From an uncultured Pseudomonas sp. (GTDB lineage Bacteria; Pseudomonadota; Gammaproteobacteria; Pseudomonadales; Pseudomonadaceae), in contig CAMPJN010000238.1 of assembly GCA_946886875.1 (NCBI GenBank), forward strand, positions 1 to 6,191: DNA of 6,191 bases, given 5' to 3'. A model generated the notes under the pieces. That model worked only from the letters and a program-made list of their open reading frames with translations, was not told where the DNA came from and made no database searches. Positions within the stretch are counted from its first letter, which is position 1. The number at the start of each line of letters is the position of its first letter. Shown piece by piece: positions 5,998 to 6,191 of the stretch. Made by a program: the position numbers and the translations under genes.

Positions 5998-6191
5998 TTA
6001 GACGCCTTGGAAGCCTTGCGGGCCTTGCATACCCTGGAAGCCCTGCGGCCCCTGGCCTTGCATGCCCTGGAGACCTTGCGAGCCTTGCGCGCCCTGGAAG
6101 CCCTGTGGCCCCTGGCCCTGCAACCCCTGGAAACCCTGCGGGCCTTGAACACCCTGGAAGCCCTGCGGACCCTGGCCTTGCAACCCCTGGA
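5998..6191 (-). CDS. Gln/Gly-rich repeat protein, C-terminal part (5'-truncated by window); candidate modified substrate
   Basis: The frame is open to the window edge and ends at TAA (6000-5998). The visible part is about 64 residues: an incomplete unit and then three 20-residue units of the form [10 protein letters not shown] followed by xQGxQGxQGx. Most of it follows a Gly-x-Gln triplet, with x being Pro, Phe, Val, Leu, Met, Ala or Ser. Each unit has one short step (GQ), so the triplet phase breaks every 20 residues and a continuous collagen helix is unlikely. The three units contain 21 Gly, 21 Gln, five Pro and five Phe, with no charged residue and no Cys, Trp, Tyr or His. The protein stops inside a repeat without a C-terminal domain, so any leader, signal or anchor must be N-terminal, outside the window. 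Gly codons vary (GGC, GGT, GGG) while Gly is kept, which supports translation on this strand. It is first in view in the operon and may be a RiPP-type precursor or a structural repeat protein. Confidence 0.75.
   Translation of the reverse strand, partial: QGLQGQGPQGFQGVQGPQGFQGLQGQGPQGFQGAQGSQGLQGMQGQGPQGFQGMQGPQGFQGV
6001..6191 (-). repeat. Tandem array of imperfect 60-bp coding repeats
   Basis: Three full units (6001-6060, 6061-6120, 6121-6180) and the start of a fourth run to the window end. The first two differ at 11 of 60 positions by my count. Many changes are synonymous on the minus strand (CAA/CAG for Gln, GGC/GGT/GGG for Gly). The 60-bp length is a multiple of three, so gain or loss of units keeps the frame. 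The array continues beyond the window. Confidence 0.9.

Noticed and set aside
6001..6191. Leu-rich open frame on the plus strand through the repeat array (Leu at most third positions)
   Set aside because: It has no good start or ribosome-binding site. Codon changes between units keep Gly on the minus strand but would swap Ala, Thr and Pro on the plus strand, so the minus strand is the coding one.
5998..6191. Calling the repeat protein collagen
   Set aside because: The Gly-x-Gln triplets break phase every 20 residues and Pro is sparse and only in the second position, so a stable continuous triple helix is doubtful.

Overview
The window looks like chromosome of a GC-rich gammaproteobacterium, most likely Pseudomonas or a close relative. 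The basis is the codon usage, a chain of small signalling genes (methyl-accepting chemotaxis protein, EAL phosphodiesterase) and the Shine-Dalgarno style. I have no database match, so the genus is an inference. Two gene sets meet tail to tail near 2730-2760.

Plus strand, 1-2729: a tight three-gene signalling operon. It starts with the C-terminal end of a methyl-accepting chemotaxis protein (its start lies before the window). Five bases later comes a membrane-anchored helical protein with a nitrate/nitrite-sensor (NIT)-like motif. Last is an EAL-domain c-di-GMP phosphodiesterase that keeps every catalytic residue I can identify and has a C-terminal sensor-like domain. Together they suggest a module joining chemotaxis-type sensing to c-di-GMP turnover.

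Minus strand, 6191-2760: a compact operon that looks like a peptide-modification (RiPP-like) cluster. In transcription order it holds (1) the C-terminal end of a Gln/Gly-rich repeat protein built from 60-bp (20-residue) units, with no charged residues and no cysteine in view; (2) a PP-loop ATPase with zinc-ribbon cysteines, SGGKDS, a CxxC and a later Cys, the layout of sulfur-transferring TtuA/TtcA-type or WbpG-type enzymes; (3) a DUF6445-like 2-oxoglutarate/Fe(II) oxygenase; (4) an unrecognised 122-residue cysteine-free protein; (5) a radical SAM/SPASM enzyme of the FxsB/GrrM/XyeB peptide-maturase type. The last two are translationally coupled or nearly so. Parts of this side are clearly less GC-rich than the signalling operon.

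The working model is that the repeat protein (or the 122-residue protein) is the substrate, and that the radical SAM enzyme, the oxygenase and the PP-loop enzyme install crosslinks, hydroxyl groups and sulfur or nitrogen. The start of the repeat gene, any leader or signal peptide, and any transporter or promoter lie beyond 6191. No tRNA, rRNA, CRISPR array or insertion sequence was seen.
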